DNA of 64,000 nucleotides from Actinocrispum wychmicini (GCF_004345645.1 NZ_SLWS01000007.1:496001-560000), one strand, 5' to 3'; positions 17,359 through 26,458 are shown, counted from the first letter of the stretch. Translations and numbers: made by a program. The notes: generated by a model not told the origin, from the sequence alone.

Positions 17359-18002
17359 CACAAGTGCTACTTGTCGACGACGACGCCATGGTGCGCACCG
17401 GCCTCAGGATGGTGCTGTCCGCCGACCCCACCCTGCGCGTCGTGGCGGAGGCGACCAACGGCCGCCAGGCGGTGGCGATGGTGCGCGACATGGCGCCCGA
17501 AGTCGTCCTCATGGACCTGCAGATGCCAGTGCTGGACGGCATCGCGGCCACCCGGGAGCTGCGGGCGAACGGCTACACACACCCAGTGCTCGTCCTGACC
17601 ACCTTCCAGATCGACACCTACGTCGTGGAGGCGCTGCGCGCCGGCGCCAACGGCTACCTGCTCAAGGACACCGCCCCCGAGGAGATCATCCGGGCCGTGC
17701 ACGTCGCCGCCGCGGGTGACTCCGTGTTCTCCGCAGCGATCACCAAACGACTCGTCGCCACGATCGGGCACCCCGACCCCACCGCGACCGACGACGCGCG
17801 CCGCAGGCTCGACCGGTTGACCGATCGGGAACGTGACGTGGCGAACGCCGTCGCCGCGGGCAGTTCGAACGCGGTGATCGCGGCCGACCTGAAGATGAGC
17901 GAGGCCACGGTCAAGTCACACGTCTCCCGCATCCTCGCCAAGACCGGCGCCGAGAACCGGGTGCAGATCGCCCTGCTCGTCTACCAGGTCGGTCCGGCGT
18001 AA
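17349..18002 (+). CDS. LuxR/NarL-family response regulator
   Basis: This 217-residue DNA-binding regulator has a receiver domain (residues 1-120) with acidic Asp10-Asp11, the phosphoacceptor Asp56 in VVLMDLQMP, and Lys in LLKDT. The LuxR-type helix-turn-helix near the C-terminus reads LTDRERDVANAVAAG then EATVKSHVSRIL. The start is GTG, overlapping the kinase gene by 10 bases. It is the cognate partner of the upstream kinase and probably controls the divergent ABC operon, by analogy with similarly arranged loci. Confidence 0.93.
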   Translation: MDVTQVLLVDDDAMVRTGLRMVLSADPTLRVVAEATNGRQAVAMVRDMAPEVVLMDLQMPVLDGIAATRELRANGYTHPVLVLTTFQIDTYVVEALRAGANGYLLKDTAPEEIIRAVHVAAAGDSVFSAAITKRLVATIGHPDPTATDDARRRLDRLTDRERDVANAVAAGSSNAVIAADLKMSEATVKSHVSRILAKTGAENRVQIALLVYQVGPA

Positions 18003-18038
18003 CACGATCAATCCGGTTGCACCCACTACGCCCAAGAT

Positions 18039-18044
18039 TAGGGT
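18039..18044 (+). promoter_or_regulatory. -10 box of a leaderless gene
   Basis: TAGGGT (TANNNT) ends exactly 7 bases before the ATG at 18052. No purine-rich ribosome-binding site occurs in those 7 bases, so the transcript probably begins at the start codon. Confidence 0.5.
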
Positions 18045-18051
18045 GTAGCTG

Positions 18052-19233
18052 ATGCAGATCCGCAGGCAGGCGCCTGATGAGCGCCTTCTCCAAAGCACCC
18101 CTCCCGACTGGTACGCGTTCTCCCCGTCGCCGGTGTCGCCCGATCTGGCGACCAAGCTGAAAGCGAACGAGAAGTACTACGTCGACAGCGTCACCTTGAT
18201 CGCCGAGGAGAACGGCCAGGCGGTGGTCTCGGCCTCGGCGATACCCATGCGGCAGAACGTCCGCGGGCACGTCGTGCCGTTGGCGGGCCTGTCCGGGGTC
18301 GCGTCGATGCCGCAGGTCCGGCGGCGTGGGCTCGTCCGGCAGGTGCTGACCGAGCTGCTGGGACAGGTGCGGGACTCGGGGTTCGTTGTGTCGGCGCAGT
18401 ACCCGTTCCGACCGTCGTTCTATGACCGGTTCGGCTATGTCGGCGTGCCGAAGGCCAGGACCGCGCGGTTCAACCCGGCCGACCTGACGTATCTGCAGCG
18501 CGCCGACCTGCCGGGCGAGGTGACCTGGGGGCCGATCGCCGAGGGATACGACGACTACCGGGCCCTTGCCCTGGAGATCTTGCCGCAGCGGCACGGGTTC
18601 TCGGTGCTGCCGGACTCGCGGGACGTGTACGCGCGGGACAAGAACGAGAAGTGGCTGGCGGCCGCGCGGGTTGACGGCAATGTGGTCGGTGCCGTTGCGT
18701 ACACCATCACCGGGCACGCCGAAACGTTGCAAGCCGACGACTTGCTGGCCACGACACCGCTGGGCCGGGCGCTGCTGCTGCAGTTCTTCGCCCGGCACGC
18801 CGACCAGGTCGGCGAGGTCAGCGTCCGGATCGCCCCGGACGAGCATCCCGAACTCTGGGCCACCGACCTGGCCGTGCGGGTGGAGACGGACGTGACCTAC
18901 CCGACCGGAGCCGCGCCGATGGCTCGGGTGCTGTCCGTGGCTGGGTTGCACGGCATGCCAGTCGGCAGTGGACACGTGTCCGTCGAGATCGTGGACGACC
19001 CGTACATCGCCGGAAAGTACGTACTGGACGGCACATCCGGCGCGCTGGACGTCACCACCGGGGGCGACCCGGCGGTCACGCTCAACGCGGCCGGATTCGC
19101 CGGCCTGGTGTACGGCGTGCTCGATCCGTCCGATGTGGACCTTCGCGGCTTCGGGCACGTGCCAACGGACTCCGCCGCCGAACTGGCCAGCCTGTTCCCC
19201 CGTCGGGTGCCGTACTTCTTCGCCAGGTACTGA
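18052..19233 (+). CDS. Eis-like GNAT N-acetyltransferase
   Basis: This 393-residue protein has the length and three-part build of the Eis family: an N-terminal GNAT domain with the acetyl-CoA loop MPQVRRRGLVRQV, a second GNAT-like domain, and a C-terminal SCP2-like domain. It ends at FFARY, so a free C-terminal carboxylate is available; in Eis enzymes this group acts in catalysis. Known members acetylate amines of aminoglycosides, capreomycin or protein lysines, often at several sites. The natural substrate here is unknown. It is monocistronic, with its own -10 box, and ends two bases before the convergent reductase gene. Confidence 0.88.
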   Translation: MQIRRQAPDERLLQSTPPDWYAFSPSPVSPDLATKLKANEKYYVDSVTLIAEENGQAVVSASAIPMRQNVRGHVVPLAGLSGVASMPQVRRRGLVRQVLTELLGQVRDSGFVVSAQYPFRPSFYDRFGYVGVPKARTARFNPADLTYLQRADLPGEVTWGPIAEGYDDYRALALEILPQRHGFSVLPDSRDVYARDKNEKWLAAARVDGNVVGAVAYTITGHAETLQADDLLATTPLGRALLLQFFARHADQVGEVSVRIAPDEHPELWATDLAVRVETDVTYPTGAAPMARVLSVAGLHGMPVGSGHVSVEIVDDPYIAGKYVLDGTSGALDVTTGGDPAVTLNAAGFAGLVYGVLDPSDVDLRGFGHVPTDSAAELASLFPRRVPYFFARY

Positions 19234-19235
19234 GG

Positions 19236-19805
19236 TTACTTCTTGATCTGGTAGCGCAGCAGGGCCACGCCGTTGTCGAACCCGGTGGCCTCGACCAGCT
19301 TCAGGTCCTGGCGATCCTCGAAAACGCGTGTTCCCGTGCCGCGTGACGCCGGGCAGACCAGCATCCGGACCTCGTCGACCACACCGGCGGCCAGCAGGGA
19401 CCGCATGAGCGTCAAGCTCCCCCACAGCCAGATGTCCTTGCCGCTCCGCTCCTGGAGCTCCCGGATGGTGGCCACCGGGTCGCGCGTCACCCCCGCGGCG
19501 GAGAAGTCGCCCCAGGGGGCGTCATCCAGCTTCGACGAGGCGACGAACTTGGTGAGGTTGTTGAGCTTCCTGCCGTACTCGCCCTGCTCCTCGGCGTGTG
19601 GCCAGTAGCCTTTGGTCTGGTTGTAGGTGTTCGCGCCGAGGATCATCGTGTCGACCGAGTCGATGAAGCCCATCACGGCGTTCTTGAAGGGGTCGTCGGT
19701 GACCTCGTCGTCGAACGGCTCCCCCGACACGAAGCTGAGGCCGCCGTCCTCCTCCGCGGCGATGTTGTCGACGGTCACCCACTGCTGGACGATGAGCTTG
19801 CGCAT
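19236..19805 (-). CDS. Dihydrofolate reductase family protein (RibD C-terminal domain)
   Basis: This 189-residue protein has the DHFR/RibD_C fold: an N-terminal strand with VQQWVTVDNIAA, then MILGANTYNQ, and the C-terminal nucleotide-binding GSLTLMRSLLAAGVVDEVR. These proteins are common in actinobacteria as NADPH-dependent reductases of unknown substrate and are not the essential folate enzyme. The ATG at 19805 is chosen because AAAGGGA precedes it; the longer frame upstream has no supporting signal. It is separated by about 100 bases from the upstream TetR gene on the same strand. Confidence 0.85.
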   Translation of the reverse strand: MRKLIVQQWVTVDNIAAEEDGGLSFVSGEPFDDEVTDDPFKNAVMGFIDSVDTMILGANTYNQTKGYWPHAEEQGEYGRKLNNLTKFVASSKLDDAPWGDFSAAGVTRDPVATIRELQERSGKDIWLWGSLTLMRSLLAAGVVDEVRMLVCPASRGTGTRVFEDRQDLKLVEATGFDNGVALLRYQIKK

Positions 19806-19903
19806 GGCTGTCCCTTTCGGCACGCGCGGCCACGCTGGCCGCGTCTGCCCCGGAGACGGAGCCGCCACGCCGTACTCGACATCCCCGGCGAAATCTTTTT
19901 CAG

Positions 19904-20509
19904 TCATCGACCGCCGAGCATCGCCTCGACCGCCCGCACGGTCAGTGAGCTGCGCTCGGCCGGCCGGCCCCAGCGGAGGAGGGCCTGGGCGTTGAGGCCG
20001 TCGATCATGCCGATCAGCTGCCACGCGACGGCCGCCGGATCGTCGGTGGTGAACTCGCCCGCGGCCGTGCCGGCCACGATGATCTGCTCGACGGCCTGCT
20101 GCCAGGCGTCCATCGCGGCCCGGACCGCCTCCGCGAGCGGGTCGTTGCGCCGGCCCAGGGTCCAGGACTCGACCCAGACCACGGTGACGTCCACGCGGCC
20201 CTCATCGAACAGGGTCTCCACCAGCCGTTGCAGCCGGGCGCGGGCGGTCGGCTCGCCGGCCACCAGGTCGACGACCTCGTCCAGTTCGGTCTGGACGATC
20301 GTGGTGAACGTGTCCGCGACCAGTTCGTCCATGCTCGGGGCGTAGTGCGCGACCAGGGCGGGTGTCACGCCGGCGCGGGCGGCGACGGCCCGCAGGGTGA
20401 CCGCGCCGAGGCCCTGGTCGAGGGCGATCTCGCGGGCTGTTTCGGCGATCTGCGCGGCGCGCTCCGCCGGCGCCTTCCGCTCCGCTCTCTTCCGGACGTT
20501 TGTTGACAT
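19904..20509 (-). CDS. TetR-family repressor of the divergent catabolic operon
   Basis: This 201-residue regulator has an N-terminal TetR helix-turn-helix (residues about 18-65: AREIALDQGLGAVTLRAVAA then ARAGVTPALVAHY) and a helical ligand-binding C-terminal domain. It faces the agmatine deiminase operon, with 72 bases between the starts. A perfect 20-bp inverted repeat lies in that gap over the predicted transcription start of the operon. The simplest reading is autoregulation plus repression of the operon until a substrate binds. The inducer is unknown. Confidence 0.9.
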   Translation of the reverse strand: MSTNVRKRAERKAPAERAAQIAETAREIALDQGLGAVTLRAVAARAGVTPALVAHYAPSMDELVADTFTTIVQTELDEVVDLVAGEPTARARLQRLVETLFDEGRVDVTVVWVESWTLGRRNDPLAEAVRAAMDAWQQAVEQIIVAGTAAGEFTTDDPAAVAWQLIGMIDGLNAQALLRWGRPAERSSLTVRAVEAMLGGR

Positions 20510-20532
20510 CGCGGCCCAGTCTAGTTACCGTC
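20503..20532 (+). promoter_or_regulatory. Promoter of the agmatine deiminase operon
   Basis: A consensus -35 TTGACA (20503-20508) and a -10 TACCGT (20527-20532) are separated by 18 bases. The -35 overlaps the start codon of the divergent TetR gene. Predicted initiation at about 20539 falls at the edge of the inverted repeat, so bound repressor would block it. Confidence 0.55.
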
Positions 20533-20539
20533 ACGCCAC

Positions 20540-20559
20540 TATTGATCGACCGATCAATA
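20540..20559. promoter_or_regulatory. TetR operator: perfect 20-bp inverted repeat
   Basis: TATTGATCG and CGATCAATA are perfect 9-bp arms around a 2-base centre AC. The site is AT-rich against a GC-rich background. It lies between the divergent TetR gene and the operon, right at the predicted transcription start. Confidence 0.75.
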
Positions 20560-20581
20560 AGGTGACCCTCCGGGAGCTCGA

Positions 20582-21604
20582 ATGGCCTGGCGTATGCCCG
20601 CGGAAACCGCGCCGCACGAACGCGTCTGGATGGCGTTCCCCCGCGCCGGCCGAACCTTGGGCGACGACCCGGCCGCGGCGCAGGAGGCATACGCCGCGTG
20701 GGCCACGGTCGCGAACGCCGTCGCCGAGTTCGAGCCGGTGGTGATGGTCGTCGACCCGAGCGAGCGCGAACGGGCCCGGCGCCTGCTGGGTGGCGAGGTC
20801 AAGCAGGTCGAAGCCGCGCTCGACGACTTCTGGATGCGGGACATCGGCCCCACGTTCGTGGTCGACGACGAACGGCCCGGTGTGCTCGGCGCGGTCGACT
20901 GGGTGTTCAACGGCTGGGGCGCCGCGGACTGGGCGTCGTGGGAGCACGACCGGGAGATCGGCCGGCTCGTCACGGACGAGTCGGGCGCGGAACCGGTCAG
21001 CTCGCTGCTGGTCAACGAAGGCGGCGCGATCCACGTCGACGGCGAGGGCACCGTGCTGGTCACCGAGACCGTCCAGCTCGACCCCGGCCGCAACCCGTAC
21101 GTGACCAAGGCTCGCGTCGAGTCCGAGCTGCGGCGCACGATCGGCGCGACCCGGGTGATCTGGCTGCCATGCGGCCTGACCAGGGACTACGCGGAACTCG
21201 GCACTCGCGGGCACGTCGACATGGTGGCGACGATCCCGTCACCCGGCCGGCTGCTGCTGCACGCCCAGCCCGATCCCGGCCACCCCGACCACGCCGTGAT
21301 GAGGGAGGTCCGTGCGGCGCTCGACGGACGGGAGTTCGAGATCATCGAGCTACCCGCGCCGACCACTCTCCGCGACGCCGACGGCTTCGTCGACTGGAAC
21401 TACGTCAACCACCTTCCGGTGAACGGCGGCGTGATCGCGTGCGGTTACGGCGACGCGCGGGCGGACGCGGTGGCCGCCGGGATCCTCGCCGAGGCGTACC
21501 CCGGCCGGCGGGTCGTGACCGTCGACGCGCGCCCGATCCTGGCCCGTGGCGGCGGTGTCCACTGCATCACCCAGCAGCAGCCGGTCGTTGGGAGCGGGCG
21601 ATGA
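20582..21604 (+). CDS. Agmatine deiminase family protein (peptidylarginine deiminase-like)
   Basis: This 340-residue guanidine-modifying enzyme hydrolyses agmatine to N-carbamoylputrescine and ammonia in its best-known form. Family signatures are DDFWMRDIGPTF, NEGGAIHVDGEG, a histidine in TRGHVDMVATI, and the catalytic Cys328 in GGGVHCITQQQP. All key residues are present and the length is normal. The ATG has GGGAG six bases upstream. It is the first gene of a TetR-controlled operon with an amidase, an NCS1 permease and an amidohydrolase, which suggests catabolism of an imported nitrogen-rich compound. The substrate could be another guanidine. Confidence 0.88.
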   Translation: MAWRMPAETAPHERVWMAFPRAGRTLGDDPAAAQEAYAAWATVANAVAEFEPVVMVVDPSERERARRLLGGEVKQVEAALDDFWMRDIGPTFVVDDERPGVLGAVDWVFNGWGAADWASWEHDREIGRLVTDESGAEPVSSLLVNEGGAIHVDGEGTVLVTETVQLDPGRNPYVTKARVESELRRTIGATRVIWLPCGLTRDYAELGTRGHVDMVATIPSPGRLLLHAQPDPGHPDHAVMREVRAALDGREFEIIELPAPTTLRDADGFVDWNYVNHLPVNGGVIACGYGDARADAVAAGILAEAYPGRRVVTVDARPILARGGGVHCITQQQPVVGSGR

Positions 21605-23277
21605 GCGGATTCGACGTTGTCGAGGCCACGATCGCGCAGCTACGCGCGGCGATGGCCGACGGCCGGACGACGAGCGAGCAGCTTCTCGCCGTCTATCTGG
21701 CGCGGATCAAAGCGTACGACTCGAAGCTGAACGCTGTCGTGGTGATGAACCCGTCCGCCGTGGCCGACGCGCGTGCCTCGGACGAGCGCCGCGCCCGCGG
21801 TGAGACGCTCGGCCCGCTCGACGGGATTCCTTACACCGCAAAGGACAGCTACCTCGCCCGGGGACTCGTCGCGGCGGCGGGCTCCCCCGCGTTCGCGGAA
21901 CTCACCGCGCAGCGCGACGCCTTCGTGATCGAACGGCTGCGCGCCGGTGGTGCCGTCCTCATTGGACTGACGAACATGCCGCCGATGGCCAACGGCGGTA
22001 TGCAGCGCGGACTGTACGGCCGTGCCGAAAGCCCGTACAACGCCGACTACCTCACCGCCGCGTTCGCGTCCGGTTCCTCCAACGGGTCCGGCACGGCCAC
22101 CGCCGCCAGTTTCGCGGCGTTCGGCCTCGGTCAGGAGACCTGGTCCAGCGGCCGGGCGCCCGCGTCGAACAACGGCCTGTGCGCCTACACGCCGTCCCGT
22201 GGCGTGATCTCCGTGCGGGGCAACTGGCCGCTCGTCCCGACCATGGACGTGGTCGTCCCGCACACCCGCACCATGGCGGACATGCTTGAGGTGCTGGACG
22301 TGATCGTCGCCGACGACCCCGAGACGCGCGGCGACTTCTGGCGTGCCCAGCCGTGGGTGCCGATCCCGCACGTGCGCCCCGCGTCCTACCGAGCACTTGC
22401 GGCCACGCCGGAACTCCTTGCCGGACGGCGATTCGGGGTGCCGAAGATGTACGTCAACGCGGACCCCGACGCCGGGACCGCCGCCAGTCCAGGCATCGGC
22501 GGCGCGACCGGACGGCGGATCGTCACCCGTGACTCCATACTGACCCTGTGGGAGGCGGCCCGGAGGGATCTCGAAGCCGCCGGCGCCGAGGTGGTGCTTG
22601 TGGACTTCCCGGTCGTCTCGAACTACGAGGGCGACCGGCCCGGAGCCCCGACCATCCGGACGCGCGGGCTGGTGCGTCCCGAGTTCCTGCAGCGGGAGAT
22701 CGTCGACCTGGCGGCATGGGCGTGGGACGACTTCCTGCGCGCCAACGGCGATCCGGCGCTGAACCGGCTCGCCCAGGTGGACGGCGGCCGGATCTTCCCG
22801 CGTCCCGAGGGCGCCCTGCCGGACCGCTACGACGGCTTCGACGACGACATCGCCGCGTATCCCGGACAGGTCCCGGATGGACACTTCACCGACATCCCGG
22901 AACTCGCCGACGGAATACGTGGCCTGGAAGAGACCCGCCGCACCGATTTCGACGAATGGCTGGACGATCTCGGCCTGGCCGCCGTGTGCTTCCCGGCAGT
23001 GGCCGACGTGGGCCGCGCCGACATGGACAAGAACCTGGTGTCGGCCGAGGACGGTTGGCGCAACGGTGTCTGGGTGGCGAACGGCAACCTCGTCCCGCGG
23101 CATCTCGGCATCCCGACGGTCACCGTGCCGATGGGCGTCATGGCCGACATCGGGATGCCCGCCGGGCTGACGTTCGCCGGCCGCGGCCACGACGACATCA
23201 CCCTGCTGCGGCTCGCCGCGGCGTTCGAAGCCACCGGTGCGCGGCGGGTGCCGCCGCCGCTGCTGCCGAGTACCTGA
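21601..23277 (+). CDS. Amidase (amidase-signature family)
   Basis: This 558-residue amidase-signature hydrolase has the Ser-cisSer-Lys triad visible as Lys81 (YTAKDSY), Ser159 (SGSSNGSG) and Ser183 (ETWSSGRAPAS). The spacing matches characterised members. The signature is slightly divergent: the Gly-rich stretch has Asn161, and Trp181 occupies the first Gly of the usual TGGS. Substrate choice may therefore be unusual. The start overlaps the deiminase stop by four bases; the longer open frame reading through the deiminase gene is rejected. It could hydrolyse the carbamoyl or amide product of the upstream enzyme, which is inference. Confidence 0.9.
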   Translation: MSGFDVVEATIAQLRAAMADGRTTSEQLLAVYLARIKAYDSKLNAVVVMNPSAVADARASDERRARGETLGPLDGIPYTAKDSYLARGLVAAAGSPAFAELTAQRDAFVIERLRAGGAVLIGLTNMPPMANGGMQRGLYGRAESPYNADYLTAAFASGSSNGSGTATAASFAAFGLGQETWSSGRAPASNNGLCAYTPSRGVISVRGNWPLVPTMDVVVPHTRTMADMLEVLDVIVADDPETRGDFWRAQPWVPIPHVRPASYRALAATPELLAGRRFGVPKMYVNADPDAGTAASPGIGGATGRRIVTRDSILTLWEAARRDLEAAGAEVVLVDFPVVSNYEGDRPGAPTIRTRGLVRPEFLQREIVDLAAWAWDDFLRANGDPALNRLAQVDGGRIFPRPEGALPDRYDGFDDDIAAYPGQVPDGHFTDIPELADGIRGLEETRRTDFDEWLDDLGLAAVCFPAVADVGRADMDKNLVSAEDGWRNGVWVANGNLVPRHLGIPTVTVPMGVMADIGMPAGLTFAGRGHDDITLLRLAAAFEATGARRVPPPLLPST

Positions 23278-23314
23278 TCCAGTCCCGACGAACAGCGTTG
23301 TTCCGGAGGTTCCG

Positions 23315-24739
23315 ATGGCATCAACACCCACGTCCCCGTCCGCCGAACTGCCCCTGACCGGCCGAGGCATCAGGATCGAGGCGCACGGCATCGACGCGAT
23401 CGCCGACGAGGAACGGCACGGCCGCGCCCGGCAACTGTTCGGCGTCTGGGCGGCTCCGAACGTCAGCTACCTGAGCCTCGTGGTCGGTGGCGCGCTTGTC
23501 CTGATGGGCCTGAACCTGTGGCAGGCCATCGCGGTGATCGTCGTCGGGAACCTGTTCTGGGCGCTGGTCGGGGTGGTCGCCGTCAGCGGCCCAGCCGCCG
23601 GGGCGCCGAGCGAGGTGATCATGCGGGCGATGTTCGGCGTGCGGGGCAACCGGGTGGTCATCGGGATCAACGGCTGGTTCGTGTCGGTGTGCTACGTCGC
23701 GCTCAGCTGGGCGGCCGCGTCGGTGACCGCGTTCAGCCTGTTCGCCCGCGCCGGGATCGAGCTGAACGTCCTGGGCAAGGTGCTGGTGATCGTCGGCATC
23801 GCGGCCGTGACGCTGGTGATCAGCGTGTACGGGCACGGCGCGATCGTGAAGCTGTACACACCCCTGACGCTCGCGCTGGCAGCGGTGTTCGTGGTGCTGG
23901 CCGGTTACGTCGTCGGCCACACGGACTGGGCCTACCAGCCGGCGGCGGACCTGCACGGCACCGAGTTATGGGCCGCCCTTGCCGGAGGCCTCGCCCTGGT
24001 CGCGTCCGCCGCGTTGTCGTACAACAACAGCGCGGACTTCGCGCGTTATCTGCCGCGCTCCACACGGCCCGCCGCGATCGCCGGATGGACCACGCTGGGT
24101 GCGTTCGTGCCGAGCGTGCTGTTCACCGCGCTCGGCGCGTTCGCGGCGACCACTTTGGACATGAGCGACCCGCAGACGGCCCTCGCCCAGGTGCTGCCGG
24201 GCTGGTTCACCCCGGTCTTCCTGATCGCCGTGATCCTCGGCGCGATCGCCAACAACGCCATGACCGCGTACAGCTCCGGGCTGGCCCTGCAGGCGATGGG
24301 CCTGCGGATCCGCCGATCCCGCAGCGTCCTGCTCGACGGCACCGTCGGCGTCCTGCTCACCCTGTACGCGCTGCTGGTGTCGAACTTCCTTGACTCGGTC
24401 AGGAATCTGCTGCAGCTCATGGTCGCGCTGCTCGGCCCGATGATGGCGATCTACGTCGTGGACATCTTCCTGCGCCGCAACGACTACGACGGCCACGCGC
24501 TCAACGACCAGACGAAGAACAGCCCGTTCTGGTACACCGGAGGCGTCAACTGGGCCGGGATCGTCGCGCTGGTCGCCGGGGCCGTTGTCGCCGCCGCCTG
24601 CCTCGCCGTTCCCGGGCTGTACACCGGTTTCGTGGCGAACGCCGCCGCCGGGATCGATCTGTCACTGCCGGCCGGCATGATCACCTCGGCGGTGATCTAC
24701 GCCGTCGCGAGCCGGCCACGGACCAAGGAAGCCATATGA
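23315..24739 (+). CDS. NCS1-family nucleobase/allantoin-type permease
   Basis: This 474-residue protein has twelve predicted transmembrane helices and the NCS1 hallmarks: a soluble start with GIRIEAHGIDAI, then LFGVWAAPNVSYLSLVVGGA in the first helix, and a conserved SYNNSADFARYLPR loop. Family members co-transport cytosine, purines, allantoin, hydantoins or related compounds with protons or sodium. The ATG at 23315 is supported by GGAGG five bases upstream. It overlaps the next gene by four bases. It probably imports the compound broken down by the three hydrolases of the operon. Confidence 0.9.
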   Translation: MASTPTSPSAELPLTGRGIRIEAHGIDAIADEERHGRARQLFGVWAAPNVSYLSLVVGGALVLMGLNLWQAIAVIVVGNLFWALVGVVAVSGPAAGAPSEVIMRAMFGVRGNRVVIGINGWFVSVCYVALSWAAASVTAFSLFARAGIELNVLGKVLVIVGIAAVTLVISVYGHGAIVKLYTPLTLALAAVFVVLAGYVVGHTDWAYQPAADLHGTELWAALAGGLALVASAALSYNNSADFARYLPRSTRPAAIAGWTTLGAFVPSVLFTALGAFAATTLDMSDPQTALAQVLPGWFTPVFLIAVILGAIANNAMTAYSSGLALQAMGLRIRRSRSVLLDGTVGVLLTLYALLVSNFLDSVRNLLQLMVALLGPMMAIYVVDIFLRRNDYDGHALNDQTKNSPFWYTGGVNWAGIVALVAGAVVAAACLAVPGLYTGFVANAAAGIDLSLPAGMITSAVIYAVASRPRTKEAI

Positions 24740-26352
24740 CCGGACTGGACCTGGTGCACTACCGCGGCGGGCGGATCTTCACCGCCGGCGAGCCGGCCTG
24801 GGCGGAGTCTCTGCTCGCGCGTGACGGCACGATCGAGTTCGCCGGCGACACCGCCGCCGCGGACTCGCGTGCCGACGGCGCCCGTGTCGTCGAGCTCGAC
24901 GGGGCGTTCGTGTTGCCCGGGTTCGTCGACGCGCATACCCACCTGCTCTCGCTGGGGAAGTCGCTGCGGCAGGTGGACCTGTTCGACGCCGCCGACCTCG
25001 CCGAGATCCAGGACCGGCTGGCCACTGCCGCGGCGGCCGATCCCGCAGCCCCGCGCGTCCTCGGCCGGAGCTGGCTGTTCGGCGCGCTCGACGGCCGGAC
25101 ACCTGACCGGCACATGATCGACGCGGCCGTGGCCGACCGCCCGGTCTACCTCGCCGCGAACGACATGCACTCCGCGTGGGTCAACACCGCCGCCCTGCGG
25201 GAGCTGGGGATCGACGCGGACACCCCGGACCCGATCGGCGGGCGCGTCGGCCGTGACGCCGAAGGCGAACCGGACGGAATGCTGTACGAGAGCGCCGCGC
25301 TGCTGCTGATGCGACGGTTTCTCGACAGCACGGTCAGCGACGCCGAGCGGGACGTCGCCCTGGCAGCGGCGTTCGAGCACTACGTCGCCGACGGTGTCAC
25401 CGCGGCGGTGGACATGGCTCTCGGCACAGAGGAGCTCGCGACGCTGGAACGGGCGTTCGCGCGTGGCGGTGGCCGCCTGCCGCTGCGGGTCGCCGGGCAC
25501 TGGCTGGTCGAACGCACCGGGCGCACCGAGGACGAGGTGGCGCAGGTGGCCGCCGCGGCGGAGCTGTCCCGCCGGCTGTCCGGGCCATGGCTGCGGGTGA
25601 CCGGCATCAAGCTGATGGTCGACGGCGTGATCGACAGCTGCACGGCGGCGATGAGCGCACCGTTCGCCGACGGCAGCCACCCCGGCCCCATCTGGGATCT
25701 CGACGCGCTCACCGCCGTGGTCACGGCGGCCGACGCGGCCGGGCTCCAGGTGGCCATGCACGCCATCGGCGACAGTGCCTCGGACATCGCGCTTTCCGCA
25801 CTGGAGCGGGCGATCGCGGCCAACGGGCCACGCGACCGCCGGCACCGGATCGAACACCTGGAGACCGTGACCGAGGCGAATGTGCTTCGCCTGGCGCGGC
25901 TCGGGGTGGTCGCGTCCATGCAGCCGGTGCACGCCGATCCGGCCATTCAGGACAACTGGCGGGCGATGCTCGGCGACGACCGGGTCCACCGTGGCTACCC
26001 GTGGCCCGAGTTCACCGCCGCGGGAGCAGTGGTCGCGTTCGGATCGGACGCGCCGACCGCGCCGCACCCGCCACTGCCCAACATGTACATCGCCACAACC
26101 CGCCGATCCGCCACGAATCCACGGCTCCCCGCGAACATCCCCGGCTACGCCCTGGGCCTGGCCGACGCCTTCGCGCACGCCACCCGCCACGGCGCGTACT
26201 CCTGCCGATGGGAGCGGCTCACCGGGCGGCTCGCCGAGGGGCTGGCCGCGGACTTCGTCGTGCTCGACCGTGACCCGTTCACCGAAGGACCGGACTCACT
26301 GCTGCGGGCCAAGGTCCACGCCGTGGTCGTCGCCGGCGAGCGACGGACCTGA
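24736..26352 (+). CDS. YtcJ-like amidohydrolase
   Basis: This 538-residue metal-dependent amidohydrolase belongs to the YtcJ group (amidohydrolase family 3). Metal ligands are seen in DAHTHLL, in HAIGDSASD and HRIEHLE further on, and the terminal Asp in FGSDAPTAPHP. It ends with the usual small beta domain (ADFVVLDRDPF). Members hydrolyse cyclic or linear amides, but many lack a known substrate. It is the last gene of the TetR-controlled operon and overlaps the permease by four bases. A short gap with a fragment follows on the other strand. Confidence 0.88.
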   Translation: MTGLDLVHYRGGRIFTAGEPAWAESLLARDGTIEFAGDTAAADSRADGARVVELDGAFVLPGFVDAHTHLLSLGKSLRQVDLFDAADLAEIQDRLATAAAADPAAPRVLGRSWLFGALDGRTPDRHMIDAAVADRPVYLAANDMHSAWVNTAALRELGIDADTPDPIGGRVGRDAEGEPDGMLYESAALLLMRRFLDSTVSDAERDVALAAAFEHYVADGVTAAVDMALGTEELATLERAFARGGGRLPLRVAGHWLVERTGRTEDEVAQVAAAAELSRRLSGPWLRVTGIKLMVDGVIDSCTAAMSAPFADGSHPGPIWDLDALTAVVTAADAAGLQVAMHAIGDSASDIALSALERAIAANGPRDRRHRIEHLETVTEANVLRLARLGVVASMQPVHADPAIQDNWRAMLGDDRVHRGYPWPEFTAAGAVVAFGSDAPTAPHPPLPNMYIATTRRSATNPRLPANIPGYALGLADAFAHATRHGAYSCRWERLTGRLAEGLAADFVVLDRDPFTEGPDSLLRAKVHAVVVAGERRT

Positions 26353-26361
26353 TCGATCCTG

Positions 26362-26458
26362 TCAGAAGTTGCAGGTCCAGCTCGGCCTGACCGGCACGCT
26401 GCCGTTGGAGTAGTTCCACCATGATTCGCCGTAGCAGTGGTGCGAGCCGTCCGGCTGC
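26362..26458 (-). pseudogene. Vestigial 3' end of a possible secreted protein
   Basis: Downstream of the epoxide hydrolase stop, an out-of-frame segment ends in TGA at 26362 and reads HHCYGESWWNYSNGS then PVRPSWTCNF. The density of Trp, Tyr, Asn and Cys is that of an extracellular protein and differs from shadow frames here. No start codon or upstream part exists in this frame. It looks like the tail of a gene whose body was replaced by the epoxide hydrolase locus. It could also be chance. Confidence 0.3.
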
